Source: Myxococcales bacterium
GTDB taxonomy: Bacteria; Myxococcota; Polyangia; Nannocystales; Nannocystaceae
Assembly (NCBI GenBank): GCA_016793465.1
Contig: JAEUJW010000004.1
Location: 1-44,082, forward strand
Length of the DNA stretch: 44,082 nt
Direction of reading: 5' to 3'
A model generated the notes under the pieces. The model saw nothing but the letters and a program-made list of their open reading frames with translations, searched no databases and was not told where the DNA came from. How positions within the stretch are numbered: position 1 is the first letter of the stretch; the number at the start of each line of letters is the position of its first letter. The position numbers were made by a program, and so were the translations under genes. Shown here piece after piece: positions 31,516-43,752 of this stretch.

Positions 31516-33120
<1,605 letters not shown>

Positions 33121-33144
33121 GGTTTTTGAGCGCTGGGCCCCGGC

Positions 33145-33173
33145 TTGCCGCCGCGGCCCGCCAGTGGTTAGCT
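33145..33173 (+). promoter_or_regulatory. Promoter of the CSC-motif protein gene
   Basis: TTGCCG (33145-33150), a 17-base spacer and TTAGCT (33168-33173) form a fair promoter. Transcription would start at about 33180-33181, right at the TTG start codon, so the transcript may be leaderless. A leftward promoter for the ABC-F gene (TTGCCG, 17 bases, TAACCA on the minus strand) overlaps it. Confidence 0.4.
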
Positions 33174-33181
33174 TGCAGCCC

Positions 33182-33946
33182 TTGGCACGGCAACCTCCCT
33201 GTCCGCCCCCCCAGGCCCGCCGATCCCCCGATCTCCGCGCGCCCGGACCGATCGCCCGCCCCGCCTCCTCGCACCACCACGCCCCCACCCTCCTCGCGGC
33301 GGCCTCTCGCCTCCTCCGCCGCGGATCGCCGCTGCTCGCCGTCGCCGTCGGCGTGACCCTCTGGGCGCTTCCTCACGCCTCGCGCGCCTGCTCCTGCATG
33401 CTGCCTCCCCCGCCGAGCGTCGCCGCCGAACGCGCCGACGCCGTGTTCGAGGCCCGCGTCGAGGCCGTCGCCGCCGACGCCTCCGCCCCCGACAGCTTCA
33501 TGGGCCTGGTCCGCTACGACCTCGAGGTCCTGCGCGTGTGGAAGGGCGAATTGGGCCCGACCGCGCAGCTCTCGACCCGCGCCAGCGGGGCCGCCTGCGG
33601 CCGGTCGCTCGTCGTCGGCAAGGTCTATGTGCTCTACGCCAGCAAACGCGAGGACGGCGAGCTGACCGACTCGATGTGCTCGCGCACCCGCCTGGCCAGC
33701 ACCGCCGACGAGGACCTCGCCGCGCTCGGCCCCGGCAACGCGCCGCTCGGCGGGCGCCCGACGACCGAGCCGACCACCCGCGAACCCCCGCGCATCGCCC
33801 CGCCCGCGCCCGACCTCGGCCCGCCCGCGGTCGGCAAACAGGGCTGCTCCGTCGCACCCTCGCCCGGCCCCGGCCCGTGGCTGCTCGCGGTCCTCTTCCT
33901 GTGGTTCTACGGCACGCGAGGCTTGATCCGATCCCGCCGCCCGTGA
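33182..33946 (+). CDS. Secreted protein with CSC motif and NTR/TIMP-like domain
   Basis: About 254 residues, depending on the start. After a hydrophobic signal (LLAVAVGVTLWALPHASRA) the mature protein begins CSC, as in netrin/TIMP-like domains where the first Cys is the N-terminal residue. ADAVFEARVEAV, LRVWKGELG, CGRSLVVGKVYVLYAS and MCSRTRL continue the pattern. A Pro-rich spacer, a last transmembrane helix (WLLAVLFLWFYG) and basic residues at the end suggest cell-envelope anchoring like a MYXO-CTERM tail. TTG at 33182 fits the promoter. GTG at 33353 would cut the signal peptide. The function is unknown; a protease-inhibitor role is only analogy. Confidence 0.65.
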   Translation: MARQPPCPPPQARRSPDLRAPGPIARPASSHHHAPTLLAAASRLLRRGSPLLAVAVGVTLWALPHASRACSCMLPPPPSVAAERADAVFEARVEAVAADASAPDSFMGLVRYDLEVLRVWKGELGPTAQLSTRASGAACGRSLVVGKVYVLYASKREDGELTDSMCSRTRLASTADEDLAALGPGNAPLGGRPTTEPTTREPPRIAPPAPDLGPPAVGKQGCSVAPSPGPGPWLLAVLFLWFYGTRGLIRSRRP

Positions 33947-34052
33947 GGACCTCGCGCGCCCGCGCGCCCGCGCCGCAGCGGCGAGGCGCCTGCAGCAGCG
34001 TCGCGGTCGCGCGGGTTTTTGGGCATGCTCTCGCCCCGGAGCCCCAGCCGCG

Positions 34053-35690
<1,638 letters not shown>

Positions 35691-35753
35691 TCGATCGTGA
35701 GACCGACGGGCGCGGGCGCTCGTTCCGTACCGCCGGCCGCTCGGTGTTTTCGG

Positions 35754-35782
35754 TTGTCCCGCCCGGGCCCGTCCGTTAGCCT
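35754..35782 (+). promoter_or_regulatory. Promoter of the small lipoprotein gene
   Basis: TTGTCC (35754-35759), a 17-base spacer and TAGCCT (35777-35782) fit a sigma-70-type promoter about 50 bases before the ATG at 35833. Confidence 0.45.
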
Positions 35783-35832
35783 GCCGTCCGCTTCGCCTCG
35801 CCCCCCACCCGCTTCGCCCGGAGGTCCTCGTC

Positions 35833-36132
35833 ATGCGCTCCTGCCACGCCCTCACTCTCGTCGCCGGCTTCATCGTCGCCGCCACGGTCGGCGCCTGCGG
35901 CGGCGGCAAGCCGTCCGCTGACGATTGCAAGAAGTTCGCGGACCACTACGTCGCCAAGCTCAGCGAGGACGGCGGCGCCGACCCCGAGGCCACCAAAAAG
36001 GTCGCCGAGGGCATGCGCCCCAAGCTCGTCGCCGACTGCGAGAAGTCGGACAAGGCCTCGATCGACTGCATTCTCAAGGCCAAGACCATGGCGGAGATCG
36101 AGAAGTGCGACTCGGCCGAGCCGAGCAAGTGA
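35833..36132 (+). CDS. Small lipoprotein
   Basis: A 99-residue secreted protein. The signal peptide ends in the lipobox-like VGAC, so Cys22 would be lipidated. The mature part is helical and charged, with Cys residues near DDCKKFADHY, VADCEKSD, IDCILKA and EKCDSAE. This matches a common myxobacterial small-lipoprotein type with a helical pair held by disulfides. No catalytic residues are seen. The MOSC gene starts seven bases downstream, so the two may share a transcript. Confidence 0.75.
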   Translation: MRSCHALTLVAGFIVAATVGACGGGKPSADDCKKFADHYVAKLSEDGGADPEATKKVAEGMRPKLVADCEKSDKASIDCILKAKTMAEIEKCDSAEPSK

Positions 36133-36139
36133 GCCCGTC

Positions 36140-36622
36140 ATGACCGTGGCGGCCAGCGTCGTCGGCGTGCACGTCAACCCCGCGGGCGGCGTGCCGAAGC
36201 ACGCCGTCGCCGCCGCCGAGCTGCGCCGCGACGGCGTCGTCGGCGACCTGCAGCGCGACGGCGAGCACCACGGCGGCCCCGAGCGGGCCGTCTGTCTGTT
36301 CGCGCAGGAGCGCATCGACGCGCTGGTCGCCGAGGGCCACCCGATCGCCCCTGGCACCACCGGCGAGAACCTGACGCTCGCCGGCCTCGAGTGGTCGACG
36401 CTCGCCGCCGGCGATCGCCTGGCCGTCGGCGACGAGGTCGTGCTCGAGGTCTCCGGCCCTGCTCCGCCGTGCACCACCATCGCCGCCAGCTTCCTCGACG
36501 GCGGGTTCACCCGCATCTCGCACAAGCTGCACCCCGGGTGGAGCCGCCTCTACGCGCGCGTGCTCGTGCCCGGGCGCGTGCACGTCGGCGCCGCCGTGCG
36601 GCGCCTGGACCCGCGCGGTTAA
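36140..36622 (+). CDS. MOSC domain protein
   Basis: A 160-residue MOSC (molybdenum cofactor sulfurase C-terminal) protein. VGVHVNPAGGVPKHAV, GVVGDLQRDGEHHGGPERAVCLF and TGENLTLAGLEWSTLAAGDRLAVG are diagnostic. The conserved Cys in PCTTIA could carry sulfur or the molybdenum cofactor. Such small MOSC proteins (YiiM type) are linked to reduction of N-hydroxylated compounds or cofactor handling. It is cytoplasmic. Its stop overlaps the end of the convergent lipoprotein gene by a few bases. Confidence 0.85.
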   Translation: MTVAASVVGVHVNPAGGVPKHAVAAAELRRDGVVGDLQRDGEHHGGPERAVCLFAQERIDALVAEGHPIAPGTTGENLTLAGLEWSTLAAGDRLAVGDEVVLEVSGPAPPCTTIAASFLDGGFTRISHKLHPGWSRLYARVLVPGRVHVGAAVRRLDPRG

Positions 36623-37041
36623 CAGTCCACGAACGTCAGCGACGTCCACACGCCGACCCACGGCAGCTCGCAGGCCAGGTCGACCTGCACGGTCGTCGTG
36701 TACTCGCTGGTCGTCACCGCCACCGCGAACGTCTCGCAGGCGTCGCTGGCGCTCAGCCACAGCGCGACCGGCTCGCCCTCGCCGGTGACGGCCGGCGGGA
36801 TCTCGATCCCGACCCGCGTCGACCCTTGCAGCGGGTCGACCGCCAGCGTCAGCGCGGCGCCGTCGTAGCCGCCCTCGACGATGCTCACGGTGTTGGCGTC
36901 GAGCAGCGTGCACGAGTCGGGGTACATGTTCCAGGTCTGGTCGGTGCCCGCCAGATCGACCTCGACCCAGTTGTCGGCGAGCACGCCGTCGCAGCCCGCG
37001 ACGAGCGCCAATCCAAGCAGCCAGCGACCCAGCGAACGCAT
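36619..37041 (-). CDS. Hypothetical lipoprotein
   Basis: A 140-residue secreted protein with a clear lipobox (LALVAGC, Cys17). The remainder is beta-rich with paired Cys residues (SCTLL, DACETF, LACELPW and a C-terminal FVDC). I do not recognise a family. It probably faces the periplasm or cell surface. It starts with ATG at 37041 and converges on the MOSC gene with a four-base overlap of the coding ends. Confidence 0.7.
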   Translation of the reverse strand: MRSLGRWLLGLALVAGCDGVLADNWVEVDLAGTDQTWNMYPDSCTLLDANTVSIVEGGYDGAALTLAVDPLQGSTRVGIEIPPAVTGEGEPVALWLSASDACETFAVAVTTSEYTTTVQVDLACELPWVGVWTSLTFVDC

Positions 37042-37130
37042 ACCGCAAGGCTACGGCGCCGCGGGCGGCGGCCGCGTAGAGTTCGCGTCAAGCCGCCGTC
37101 GCCGGCGCATCAAGCTTTCATCAACGCGCG

Positions 37131-38240
37131 TCAGCGCTTGCGCTTGCGCAGGTTGCTGAAGAAGCCCTTCTTCTCGCAGACCTTCTCGCCGAAGCTCTCG
37201 GCCAGCTCGCGCAGGATCTCCTCCTGCTCGCCCGAGAGCTTGCTCGGGACCTTGACCTCGACGTGCACGTGGTGGTCGCCGTTGCCGCGCGAGCCGAGCA
37301 CCGGGATGCCCTTGCCCTTGCGGGTGATGACCTGGCCCGGCTGGGTGCCCGCCTCGATCTCGAGGTCGAAGTCGCCGGTCAGGCTCGGCGACGGCACGGT
37401 GCAGCCGAGCGCCGCCTGGACCATCGAGATCGAGACCTTGCTGTGGATGTCGAACTCGTCGCGTTCGAACCGCGGGTCGGCCTCGACGCCGATGATCACG
37501 TAGAGGTCGCCGGGCGGGCCGCCCTTGGCGCCCGCCTGGCCGCGCCGGCCGATGCGCAGGGTCTGCCCGTCGTCGACCCCGGGCGGGATGGTCAGCTTCA
37601 GCGTGCTCTCCTTCTGCACCGCGCCGGTGCCCGAGCACGCGCGGCAGGGGCTGGCGATGGTCTGGCCCTGGCCCTGGCAGCGCGGGCACACCGTCTGCAC
37701 GGTGAAGAACCCCTGGCGGTGGATGACCTGGCCGTGGCCCTGGCAGGTCGCGCAGTTGACCGGCTGGGTGCCCGCGGCCGCGCCGCTGCCGCTGCACTCC
37801 TCGCAGGTCTCGCGGCGGGGCACGTTGACCTCGCGCTCGACCCCGGTGACGGCCTCGGTGAAGGGAATGACCACGCGGACCTTGAGGTCGGCGCCGCGCT
37901 GGGGCCCGTTGCGGCGGCCGCCGCCCCCCAGCCCGCCGAACAGGTCGCCGAACATGTCGCTGAAGCGGGCGAAGATCTCCTCGGTGCCCTCGAAGCCGCC
38001 GAAGCCGGCCCTGGCCGGGCCCTCGTGGCCGTACTGGTCGTAGAGCTTGCGCTTGCCGTCGTCGCCGAGGACCTCGAACGCCTCGGCGGCCTCCTTGAAG
38101 CGCTCCTCGGCCTCTTTGTTCCCCGGGTTGCGGTCCGGGTGGTACTGCATGGCGGCCTTGCGATAGGCCCGCTTGATGTCCGCCGTCGCCGCCCCGCGCT
38201 CGACGCCCAAAACCTCGTAATAGTCCCTTTTTGCGGTCAC
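37131..38240 (-). CDS. dnaJ: Chaperone DnaJ
   Basis: A 369-residue Hsp40 co-chaperone that stimulates DnaK. The J domain (about 5-70) has the HPD motif at 34-36. A Gly/Phe-rich region ([15 protein letters not shown]) is followed by four zinc-finger CxxCxGxG repeats ([32 protein letters not shown]) and the C-terminal substrate-binding domains. It ends [13 protein letters not shown] at 38240 starts [13 protein letters not shown] promoter with a perfect TTGACA box lies upstream. No dnaK or grpE is adjacent. Confidence 0.94.
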   Translation of the reverse strand: MTAKRDYYEVLGVERGAATADIKRAYRKAAMQYHPDRNPGNKEAEERFKEAAEAFEVLGDDGKRKLYDQYGHEGPARAGFGGFEGTEEIFARFSDMFGDLFGGLGGGGRRNGPQRGADLKVRVVIPFTEAVTGVEREVNVPRRETCEECSGSGAAAGTQPVNCATCQGHGQVIHRQGFFTVQTVCPRCQGQGQTIASPCRACSGTGAVQKESTLKLTIPPGVDDGQTLRIGRRGQAGAKGGPPGDLYVIIGVEADPRFERDEFDIHSKVSISMVQAALGCTVPSPSLTGDFDLEIEAGTQPGQVITRKGKGIPVLGSRGNGDHHVHVEVKVPSKLSGEQEEILRELAESFGEKVCEKKGFFSNLRKRKR

Positions 38241-38250
38241 GGCGCGCGTG

Positions 38251-38279
38251 AAGCTAAACACAGGGCCCCGGGCTGTCAA
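38251..38279 (-). promoter_or_regulatory. Promoter of dnaJ
   Basis: TTGACA (38279-38274), a 17-base spacer and TAGCTT (38256-38251) form a strong promoter with the transcription start a few bases before the GTG start at 38240. The mRNA would be nearly leaderless. No CIRCE-type inverted repeat is visible. Confidence 0.55.
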
Positions 38280-38342
38280 CGCCGGCGACAAACGCCCGAA
38301 ACGCGCTCGTCCCGGCCCGCCTGTGGTAGCGTGCCCGGGACT

Positions 38343-38948
38343 ATGCGCACCCTCCAGCACTCCCTCTTCGGCGTCCTCTGTGCCCTTGTGGTGGCGGCGG
38401 GCGCCTGCAAAGAAGAAGGCCCGACGTACCTGTTCGAGGAGCAGGGCACCTGGTCCCTGTTCCAGTTCGACCTCGACGGCACGGGGATCTTCCCGCTCGA
38501 CCAGGATCGGGTCGACAAGTTCCTCATCCACTTCGACAGCGAGGCCAAGCGGGTGGCCGCGGCCAGCTGCGTCGACTCGATGGGCCGCACCGACATCACC
38601 TCGTCGCTGTGCGACACCGGCGAGTTCGAGTGCCGCTGCTTCGACTACCTCTACGAGGACGCGAAGATGGTGTGGACCGAGTACTCGACGGACACCAGCG
38701 CGACCCCGCCCGAGCCGCCCGAGGACTCGACCGCGGCCAAGCCCGGCACCCCGTTCACCATCAACCTTGAGGAGTACCCGAACAGCCAGGACACCTACCG
38801 CTTCTCGGGCATGCCGTACGGGCTGTTCACCAGCGACGGGATGATCTCCCGCTACGTCTTCCAGATCCGCGGCGACAGCAAGTTCATCCCGACCGGCTGC
38901 CTCGAGGTCTGCGGCCTCACCTCGCCCGAGCAAGAGCCCGCGATGTGA
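38343..38948 (+). CDS. Hypothetical lipoprotein
   Basis: A 201-residue lipoprotein. The signal ends VVAAGAC, with Cys22 as the likely lipid site. The mature protein has beta-like segments and Cys pairs ([24 protein letters not shown]). I do not recognise the family. It starts with ATG at 38343, divergent from dnaJ. It probably sits at the outer membrane. The tRNA-Sec gene starts 49 bases downstream. Confidence 0.75.
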   Translation: MRTLQHSLFGVLCALVVAAGACKEEGPTYLFEEQGTWSLFQFDLDGTGIFPLDQDRVDKFLIHFDSEAKRVAAASCVDSMGRTDITSSLCDTGEFECRCFDYLYEDAKMVWTEYSTDTSATPPEPPEDSTAAKPGTPFTINLEEYPNSQDTYRFSGMPYGLFTSDGMISRYVFQIRGDSKFIPTGCLEVCGLTSPEQEPAM

Positions 38949-38996
38949 CCCGCCCCGGGTCGCATCGGCCCGGGCAATTGACGTAGACTCCGCCGC

Positions 38997-39091
38997 GGAG
39001 GTGCGCGGCCCGCTGGTGCGGCCCCCGGTCTTCAACACCGGTGCGGGGTGCGAGGAGCATCCCGGGCAGGTTCGATTCCTGTGCACCTCCG
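38997..39091 (+). tRNA. selC: tRNA-Sec (anticodon UCA)
   Basis: The 95-base cloverleaf has an 8-bp acceptor stem (GGAGGTGC/GCACCTCC), as in bacterial selenocysteine tRNA. The anticodon stem CCGGT/ACCGG (39025-39029, 39037-39041) encloses a seven-base loop with anticodon TCA at 39032-39034. A long variable arm (about 39042-39064) and a T arm with TTCGATT complete it. CCA is not encoded. It reads UGA as selenocysteine with the help of SelB. A TAGACT -10-like box lies at 38984-38989. selA, selB and selD are not in the window. Confidence 0.9.
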
Positions 39092-39112
39092 ACCTACCGA
39101 CCTACCCCTCGC

Positions 39113-41347
39113 ATGGCCCCACTCGGCGCACCCCACGACCTCCTGGCCCGCGCCCTCGCCCTCGTCGTCCTGACCGGCGGCGCGCTCGCGGGCCTCGCCC
39201 TCCTGGTCCGCCGCGAGCGCCAGCCCGCCGCCGGCCCCGCGATCGTCGTCGGCGCCGCGTTCGCCGGCATCGTCGCCGGCGCGCTCGCCGTCCGCCTCGC
39301 CGGCCCCGGCGCGCTGGTCTGGCTGCTGCTCGCCAGCCTCGCCGGCCTGGCCCTCCGCCGCGCCGAGCGCCCGCCGACCGACGAGCTGTCCGAGGAGACA
39401 GGTCCCGTGCGCCAGGCCGTGCGCGCCGGCCAGGCCCTCGCGGCCACCCTCGCCGCGCTCGCGGCCGGCGCCCTCCTGCACGCCCAGCAGGCCGCCGAGG
39501 CCGTGCAGGCCCGCTTCCCCGCGGCCGACGGCGCCCTCGGCGCCATCCTGGCCTTCGGGACAGCCGCCTGCCTGCTCGGCCTCGGCCGCGCCGGCGAGCG
39601 CGCCGCCCAGCTGCTCGCGCGCCTCGGCCTGGTCGCGCTGGCCCTGTTCGTCGGCTTCGCGCTCGCCTTCCTCGCCGGCGAGCGCGCCGCCGCGGTCGTC
39701 GCCGTGCGCGACGCGCTCGACCAGGCCTTCACGCCCGCGGCCGCGGCCGGCGGCCTGCTCGGCGCGGCCGCCCACGGGGTCCTGCGGGCCGCCGTCGCCG
39801 GCGCGACCGGCGGGCTCGGCCACGCGTTCCGCGGCTCGCTCGGCTCGGGCCTGCTCGCCGGCGGGCTCGCGCTGCTCGCCGGCCTCGCGGTGCTCGTCGG
39901 CGAGGGCGCCCGCGCCCCGCTGGTCGTCGGCCGCGACCTCGTCCCGCTCGAGCCCAACCTCCGCGCCGGCCTGCTGCCCAGCGACTACGGGCAGATGATC
40001 GCCGTCAGCCCGACCGCCGGCTTCCAGGACGGCCAGCGCTACCCCGTGGTGCTGCGCTCCGACCCCCGCGGCCACCGCGTCGGCCAGCTGTTCCGCGAGG
40101 AGAACATCGTCGCCGTGCCCGCGTGGGACGTCCTGCGCGACGTCGACACCGTCATCCTCCGCGACAAGCACCCCGACCGGGCCGACAACCCCGGCTTCGA
40201 CCTCCGCATCGCCGTCACCCGCGAGGTCGTCGACACCCACCGCGGCCCGTACCTGAAGCTCACCCCCGTCGACGGCGACCTCAACTTCCGCCAGCTCATG
40301 GCGGCCCGCGGCCTCGACGGCCCCTACCTCGAGTTCGCCGACTACCCGTTCGTCGCCGGCGTCGCCCGCGGCTTCCAGATGAAGAGCGGCGAGCGCCAGT
40401 CGCTCTACGAGGAGCCGCGCGTCTCCGGCACCAAGCCGAACCCGACCCTGCGCGAGCTCGTCACCCTCAACTTCGCCGGGCCGTACCCCGACCGCGGCGA
40501 GCCGCGCCCGCCGCTGGCGCTCGCGGCCCCGCCGGCGAGCGGCCTGCAGCCGGGCACGCTCGCGCACCTGCGCCTCGAGGCCCCGCCCCGCGGCCTCGAC
40601 CTCGGGTTCGTCAACCGCCTCGACGAGCTCGAGGCCCCGCCCTGGCAGTTCCTCGCCGCCTGCGACACCGCGGTCCTCCGCCACAAGACCGACCCCGCCC
40701 TCGACCGCGAGATCCGCGTGACCCACCGCTTCGCGTTCGGCCGCCTGCGCTTCACCAGCCCCGACGTCGATTTCGCGGCCCTCGCGACCGACTACCCCGA
40801 GCACACCGGCCCGCACCTGCGCCCGCCGGCGTACCGCTTCACCGTCGAGGTCCACCCGGGCGCGCGCCTGTCGCCCGCCCGGCCCGAGGAGGCCCCGCTG
40901 ATCGCAGACGCCAGCCTCGCGCTCATCCCCGTGCACATGCAAGGCGCCCCGACCGGCAACCCCGGCTGGGGGATCTACGACCCACACCCCGGCGAGGTGC
41001 TGCTCACCGACATGACCGGCCCCTACCTCGACGAGGACGCCGCCGGCCCGCTCGTCCGGGCAGTCGCGCGCCCGTGGGGCGAGGCCCACGCGGCCATCGT
41101 CGCCGGCAGCCTGCTGCTGCTCGCGCTCGTCGGCCTCGCCGCCTGGGCCCGGGCCGGCAGCGCCGCCGCCGAGCGCCTGCTGGGCCCGGCCGTCGGCCCG
41201 GCCTTCGCGTTCGTGTTCCTCGTGTGCACCGCCGTCGGGCCCGCGCTCGCCGCCACCCCGGTCCTGCGCCTCGCCGACGTCGCCGTCGCCGTCGCCGTGC
41301 TGCTCGGCGTCGCCGGCATCCTCACCGGCCTCGTCCGACGGACCTGA
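39113..41347 (+). CDS. Large membrane protein related to AGCS (Na+:amino-acid symporter) family
   Basis: A 744-residue protein. The N-terminal about 310 residues are a string of hydrophobic helices. The stretch AFTPAAAAGGLLGAAAHGVLRAAV (about 220-245) recalls the AGCS signature region, although the usual NEAG motif is not intact. A roughly 330-residue soluble beta-like domain follows (about 290-640), with repeated GPYL.L / GPYPDRG / TGPYLDE segments. Three C-terminal helices close it. The hybrid layout suggests a membrane transporter relative with a large extracytoplasmic part. I do not know the function. ATG at 39113 is 21 bases after the tRNA-Sec gene. Confidence 0.65.
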   Translation: MAPLGAPHDLLARALALVVLTGGALAGLALLVRRERQPAAGPAIVVGAAFAGIVAGALAVRLAGPGALVWLLLASLAGLALRRAERPPTDELSEETGPVRQAVRAGQALAATLAALAAGALLHAQQAAEAVQARFPAADGALGAILAFGTAACLLGLGRAGERAAQLLARLGLVALALFVGFALAFLAGERAAAVVAVRDALDQAFTPAAAAGGLLGAAAHGVLRAAVAGATGGLGHAFRGSLGSGLLAGGLALLAGLAVLVGEGARAPLVVGRDLVPLEPNLRAGLLPSDYGQMIAVSPTAGFQDGQRYPVVLRSDPRGHRVGQLFREENIVAVPAWDVLRDVDTVILRDKHPDRADNPGFDLRIAVTREVVDTHRGPYLKLTPVDGDLNFRQLMAARGLDGPYLEFADYPFVAGVARGFQMKSGERQSLYEEPRVSGTKPNPTLRELVTLNFAGPYPDRGEPRPPLALAAPPASGLQPGTLAHLRLEAPPRGLDLGFVNRLDELEAPPWQFLAACDTAVLRHKTDPALDREIRVTHRFAFGRLRFTSPDVDFAALATDYPEHTGPHLRPPAYRFTVEVHPGARLSPARPEEAPLIADASLALIPVHMQGAPTGNPGWGIYDPHPGEVLLTDMTGPYLDEDAAGPLVRAVARPWGEAHAAIVAGSLLLLALVGLAAWARAGSAAAERLLGPAVGPAFAFVFLVCTAVGPALAATPVLRLADVAVAVAVLLGVAGILTGLVRRT

Positions 41348-41488
41348 GCGCGTCCGGGCCGGCGGACCGCGCCCCGCGTCACGCCCGTGCGCGCCGCGGC
41401 GGTGAAACTGCGGCAGCTCGCCGCATTCGCCTCACACTCCAGGCCTGGCGGCTTGTCGGTGGCGCAGGCTTCGGGCTAGGGTTTTCTC

Positions 41489-43138
41489 ATGCTCTCTCTT
41501 CCGACGCGCCTGGCCTGCGGCTCCCTGTTCGTCCTGTCCGCCTGTGGCGGCCCCGCCGCGGGCGACCCGAGCGGCGACACGAGCGAGGGTGAGACCTCGT
41601 CGGCGCCCGAGACCAGCGAGCCGCCGCCGACCGGCAGCGGCGAGGAGGACACCACCGCGGCGCCGACCACCGGCGAGCCCGAGTGGCAGCCGATCATGGC
41701 CCGCGGCGGCCTCGAGATCGACTGGGTCGAGGCCAACCAGGGCGTCGGCGTGAAGATCGGCGCCGAGGGTGCCGGCGTCGGCGGGGCCGACCGCAACACG
41801 TACCTCCTGCGCGACCGCCTGACCCTCGTCCGCGCGTTCTGGAAGCCGCTGCCCGGCGACTGGACGCCGCGCGAGATCGACGGCCGATTGATCGTCACCA
41901 TCCCCGGCCAGGACGAAGAGGTCGTGATTCACTCCAAGCAGACCGTCGAGGGCGAGGCGTTCGTCGGCAGCCTCGACCGCAGCTTCTACTGGGGCCTCAT
42001 GCGCGAGCAGGTCGTGCCCAACATGCGCTACCGCATCGAGCTGTGGGAGAGCGGCCCCGGCGCCGAGGACCTGCCCGAGCCCGCCACCCCGCCGCAGCTG
42101 CCGGTCGACGGCAGCAACGCGTTCGTCGGCGTCGAGGCCAGCGACCAGGTCCTGAAGATCACGCTCGTGCCGTTCAACTACGACTCGGGCACCGGCTGCA
42201 AGACCGTGCCCGACACCTCGCCGGAGACCATGAAGCTGTTCCAGGACCAGATGTACATGATGAACCCGGTCGACCACCTCGACTTCACGCTGCACGAGGC
42301 GATCGACTGGAACGAGGAGCTCAGCGACTTCAACGAGCTCAACCAGTTCATGAGCGAGCTGCGGGCCGACGAGGGCGCCGAGCCCGAGCGCTACTACTAC
42401 GGCCTCGTCGACGTGTGCGCCGGCGGCCTCGGCGGCGCCGGCGGCAAGGCCTTCGGCATCCCCCAGGGCGGCAAGATGGGCGACGCCTGGCAGCGCGTGT
42501 CCTCCGGCCTCAGCCTCGACGCCGAGTGGTCGAGCGAGACGTTCGTGCACGAGGTCGGCCACTCGCAGGGCCGCTACCACGTGTTCTGCAACGGCGACGA
42601 GGGCGGCCCCGACTTCAGCTACCCGTTCCCCAACGGCGAGCTCGGCGACTGGGGCTTCGGCGTGATCAACTTCAAGCTCTACCACCCGACCGTGCACCGC
42701 GACTACATGACCTACTGCCACCCGGTGTGGGCCTCGACCTGGGGCTGGAACAAGGTCTATCCGATCATCAAGGAGCTGAGCTCGTGGGACAACGCGGGCC
42801 AGCCGGCGCCGGCGAACCCGACCGGCTCGATCCTCGTCGGGTCGATCTGGCCGAGCGGGCGCGAGGACTGGTTCACCGTGCCCGGCGACGTCGCGGCCGA
42901 GCAGCTCAGCGCGGTCCACGGCGTCGAGTTCGTGGTCGACGGCCAGCCCGTGCACGTGCCCGGCGCCTGGCTGCCCCAGCCCGACGGCGACATCGTCAAC
43001 CTCGCCGTCCCGCTGCCGGCGCGCTGGGACGACGTCTCGCAGCTCACCCGCGTCGCCGGTGACGCGCGCGTCGCCGTCGACCGCGCCCGCGTCCGCGAGC
43101 ACCACCGCAACCGCGTGATCGCGGCGCCCGCGGACTGA
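41489..43138 (+). CDS. Zinc-metalloprotease-like lipoprotein
   Basis: A 549-residue secreted lipoprotein. The lipobox LSAC places Cys19 as the lipid site. A Ser/Glu/Thr-rich linker (to about residue 60) is followed by a protease-like domain with HEVGHSQGRYH (354-364), the HExxHxxGRxH pattern of metzincin-type zinc peptidases. DAEWSSETFVHEVGH precedes it and DYMTYCHPVW, which could form a Met-turn, follows at about 410. It likely acts at the cell surface. It starts with ATG at 41489. The region 43139-43344 after it contains no recognisable gene. Confidence 0.8.
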   Translation: MLSLPTRLACGSLFVLSACGGPAAGDPSGDTSEGETSSAPETSEPPPTGSGEEDTTAAPTTGEPEWQPIMARGGLEIDWVEANQGVGVKIGAEGAGVGGADRNTYLLRDRLTLVRAFWKPLPGDWTPREIDGRLIVTIPGQDEEVVIHSKQTVEGEAFVGSLDRSFYWGLMREQVVPNMRYRIELWESGPGAEDLPEPATPPQLPVDGSNAFVGVEASDQVLKITLVPFNYDSGTGCKTVPDTSPETMKLFQDQMYMMNPVDHLDFTLHEAIDWNEELSDFNELNQFMSELRADEGAEPERYYYGLVDVCAGGLGGAGGKAFGIPQGGKMGDAWQRVSSGLSLDAEWSSETFVHEVGHSQGRYHVFCNGDEGGPDFSYPFPNGELGDWGFGVINFKLYHPTVHRDYMTYCHPVWASTWGWNKVYPIIKELSSWDNAGQPAPANPTGSILVGSIWPSGREDWFTVPGDVAAEQLSAVHGVEFVVDGQPVHVPGAWLPQPDGDIVNLAVPLPARWDDVSQLTRVAGDARVAVDRARVREHHRNRVIAAPAD

Positions 43139-43344
43139 CCCCGTCGCTCACGGAGCGCCGTGAGGGCGGGCCCGCGCCGCTTGCGAGCGTGCACGTCACG
43201 TGGGCCCGTGGCGTTCGAAGCACGCGCGGCGCCGCGGACCGTCGTCGGCGCCCGAACTCGGCGGCGAGGACACGGCGCGCGCGCGAACACGACAGCCGCC
43301 GAATCGCCGCTCCCTGATAAATTTGCCGCGCCGAGGACCCCGCC

Positions 43345-43752
43345 TTGATCGTCTACAACCAGGCCATCCGCGACCCCGCCAACCCGACCAGCTTCGTGCG
43401 CAGCTCGCTCGTCCTCGACGCGGTCGTCGGCCGCTACGAGATGACCGTCCAGGTCCTCGCCGACAACCCGCGCGAGCGCGACTGGCGGGCCGAGTTCACC
43501 ACCGTCGCCGGCCGCTATGAGCGCGCCGCGGACAGCTTCACCTTTCACGTCGAGACCGGCAGCACCGCCGTCTGCTCCTCCGCCTGGCGCGGCCGCGGCG
43601 TCGAGCCCTTCGCCCCCTTCCCCAGCTTCACAGGAGCCCTCGACGGCGACCGCATCACCGTCGCCTACCTCGGAGAGATCGTGCTCGAGCGCAGCGAGGG
43701 CCGCCCATACGCCACCGCCAACCTCGTCATCCCGGACTACGAGTTCTCCTGA
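43345..43752 (+). CDS. Hypothetical protein
   Basis: A 135-residue protein with no recognised family. Coding bias is typical. Sequences such as SSLVLDAVVGRYEMTVQVLAD and RAEFTTVAGRYERAADSFTFHV are beta-rich. There is no signal peptide or membrane segment. TTG at 43345 is the only in-frame start before the first clear strand, so the N-terminus is unsure. It has an AT-rich pocket (TGATAAATTTG, about 43315) just upstream, a possible promoter element. Confidence 0.55.
   Translation: MIVYNQAIRDPANPTSFVRSSLVLDAVVGRYEMTVQVLADNPRERDWRAEFTTVAGRYERAADSFTFHVETGSTAVCSSAWRGRGVEPFAPFPSFTGALDGDRITVAYLGEIVLERSEGRPYATANLVIPDYEFS

Noticed and set aside
38997..39091. Possible in-frame UGA selenoprotein in the window
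   Set aside because: No gene here shows conserved sequence continuing past a TGA in the same frame together with a downstream SECIS-like hairpin.
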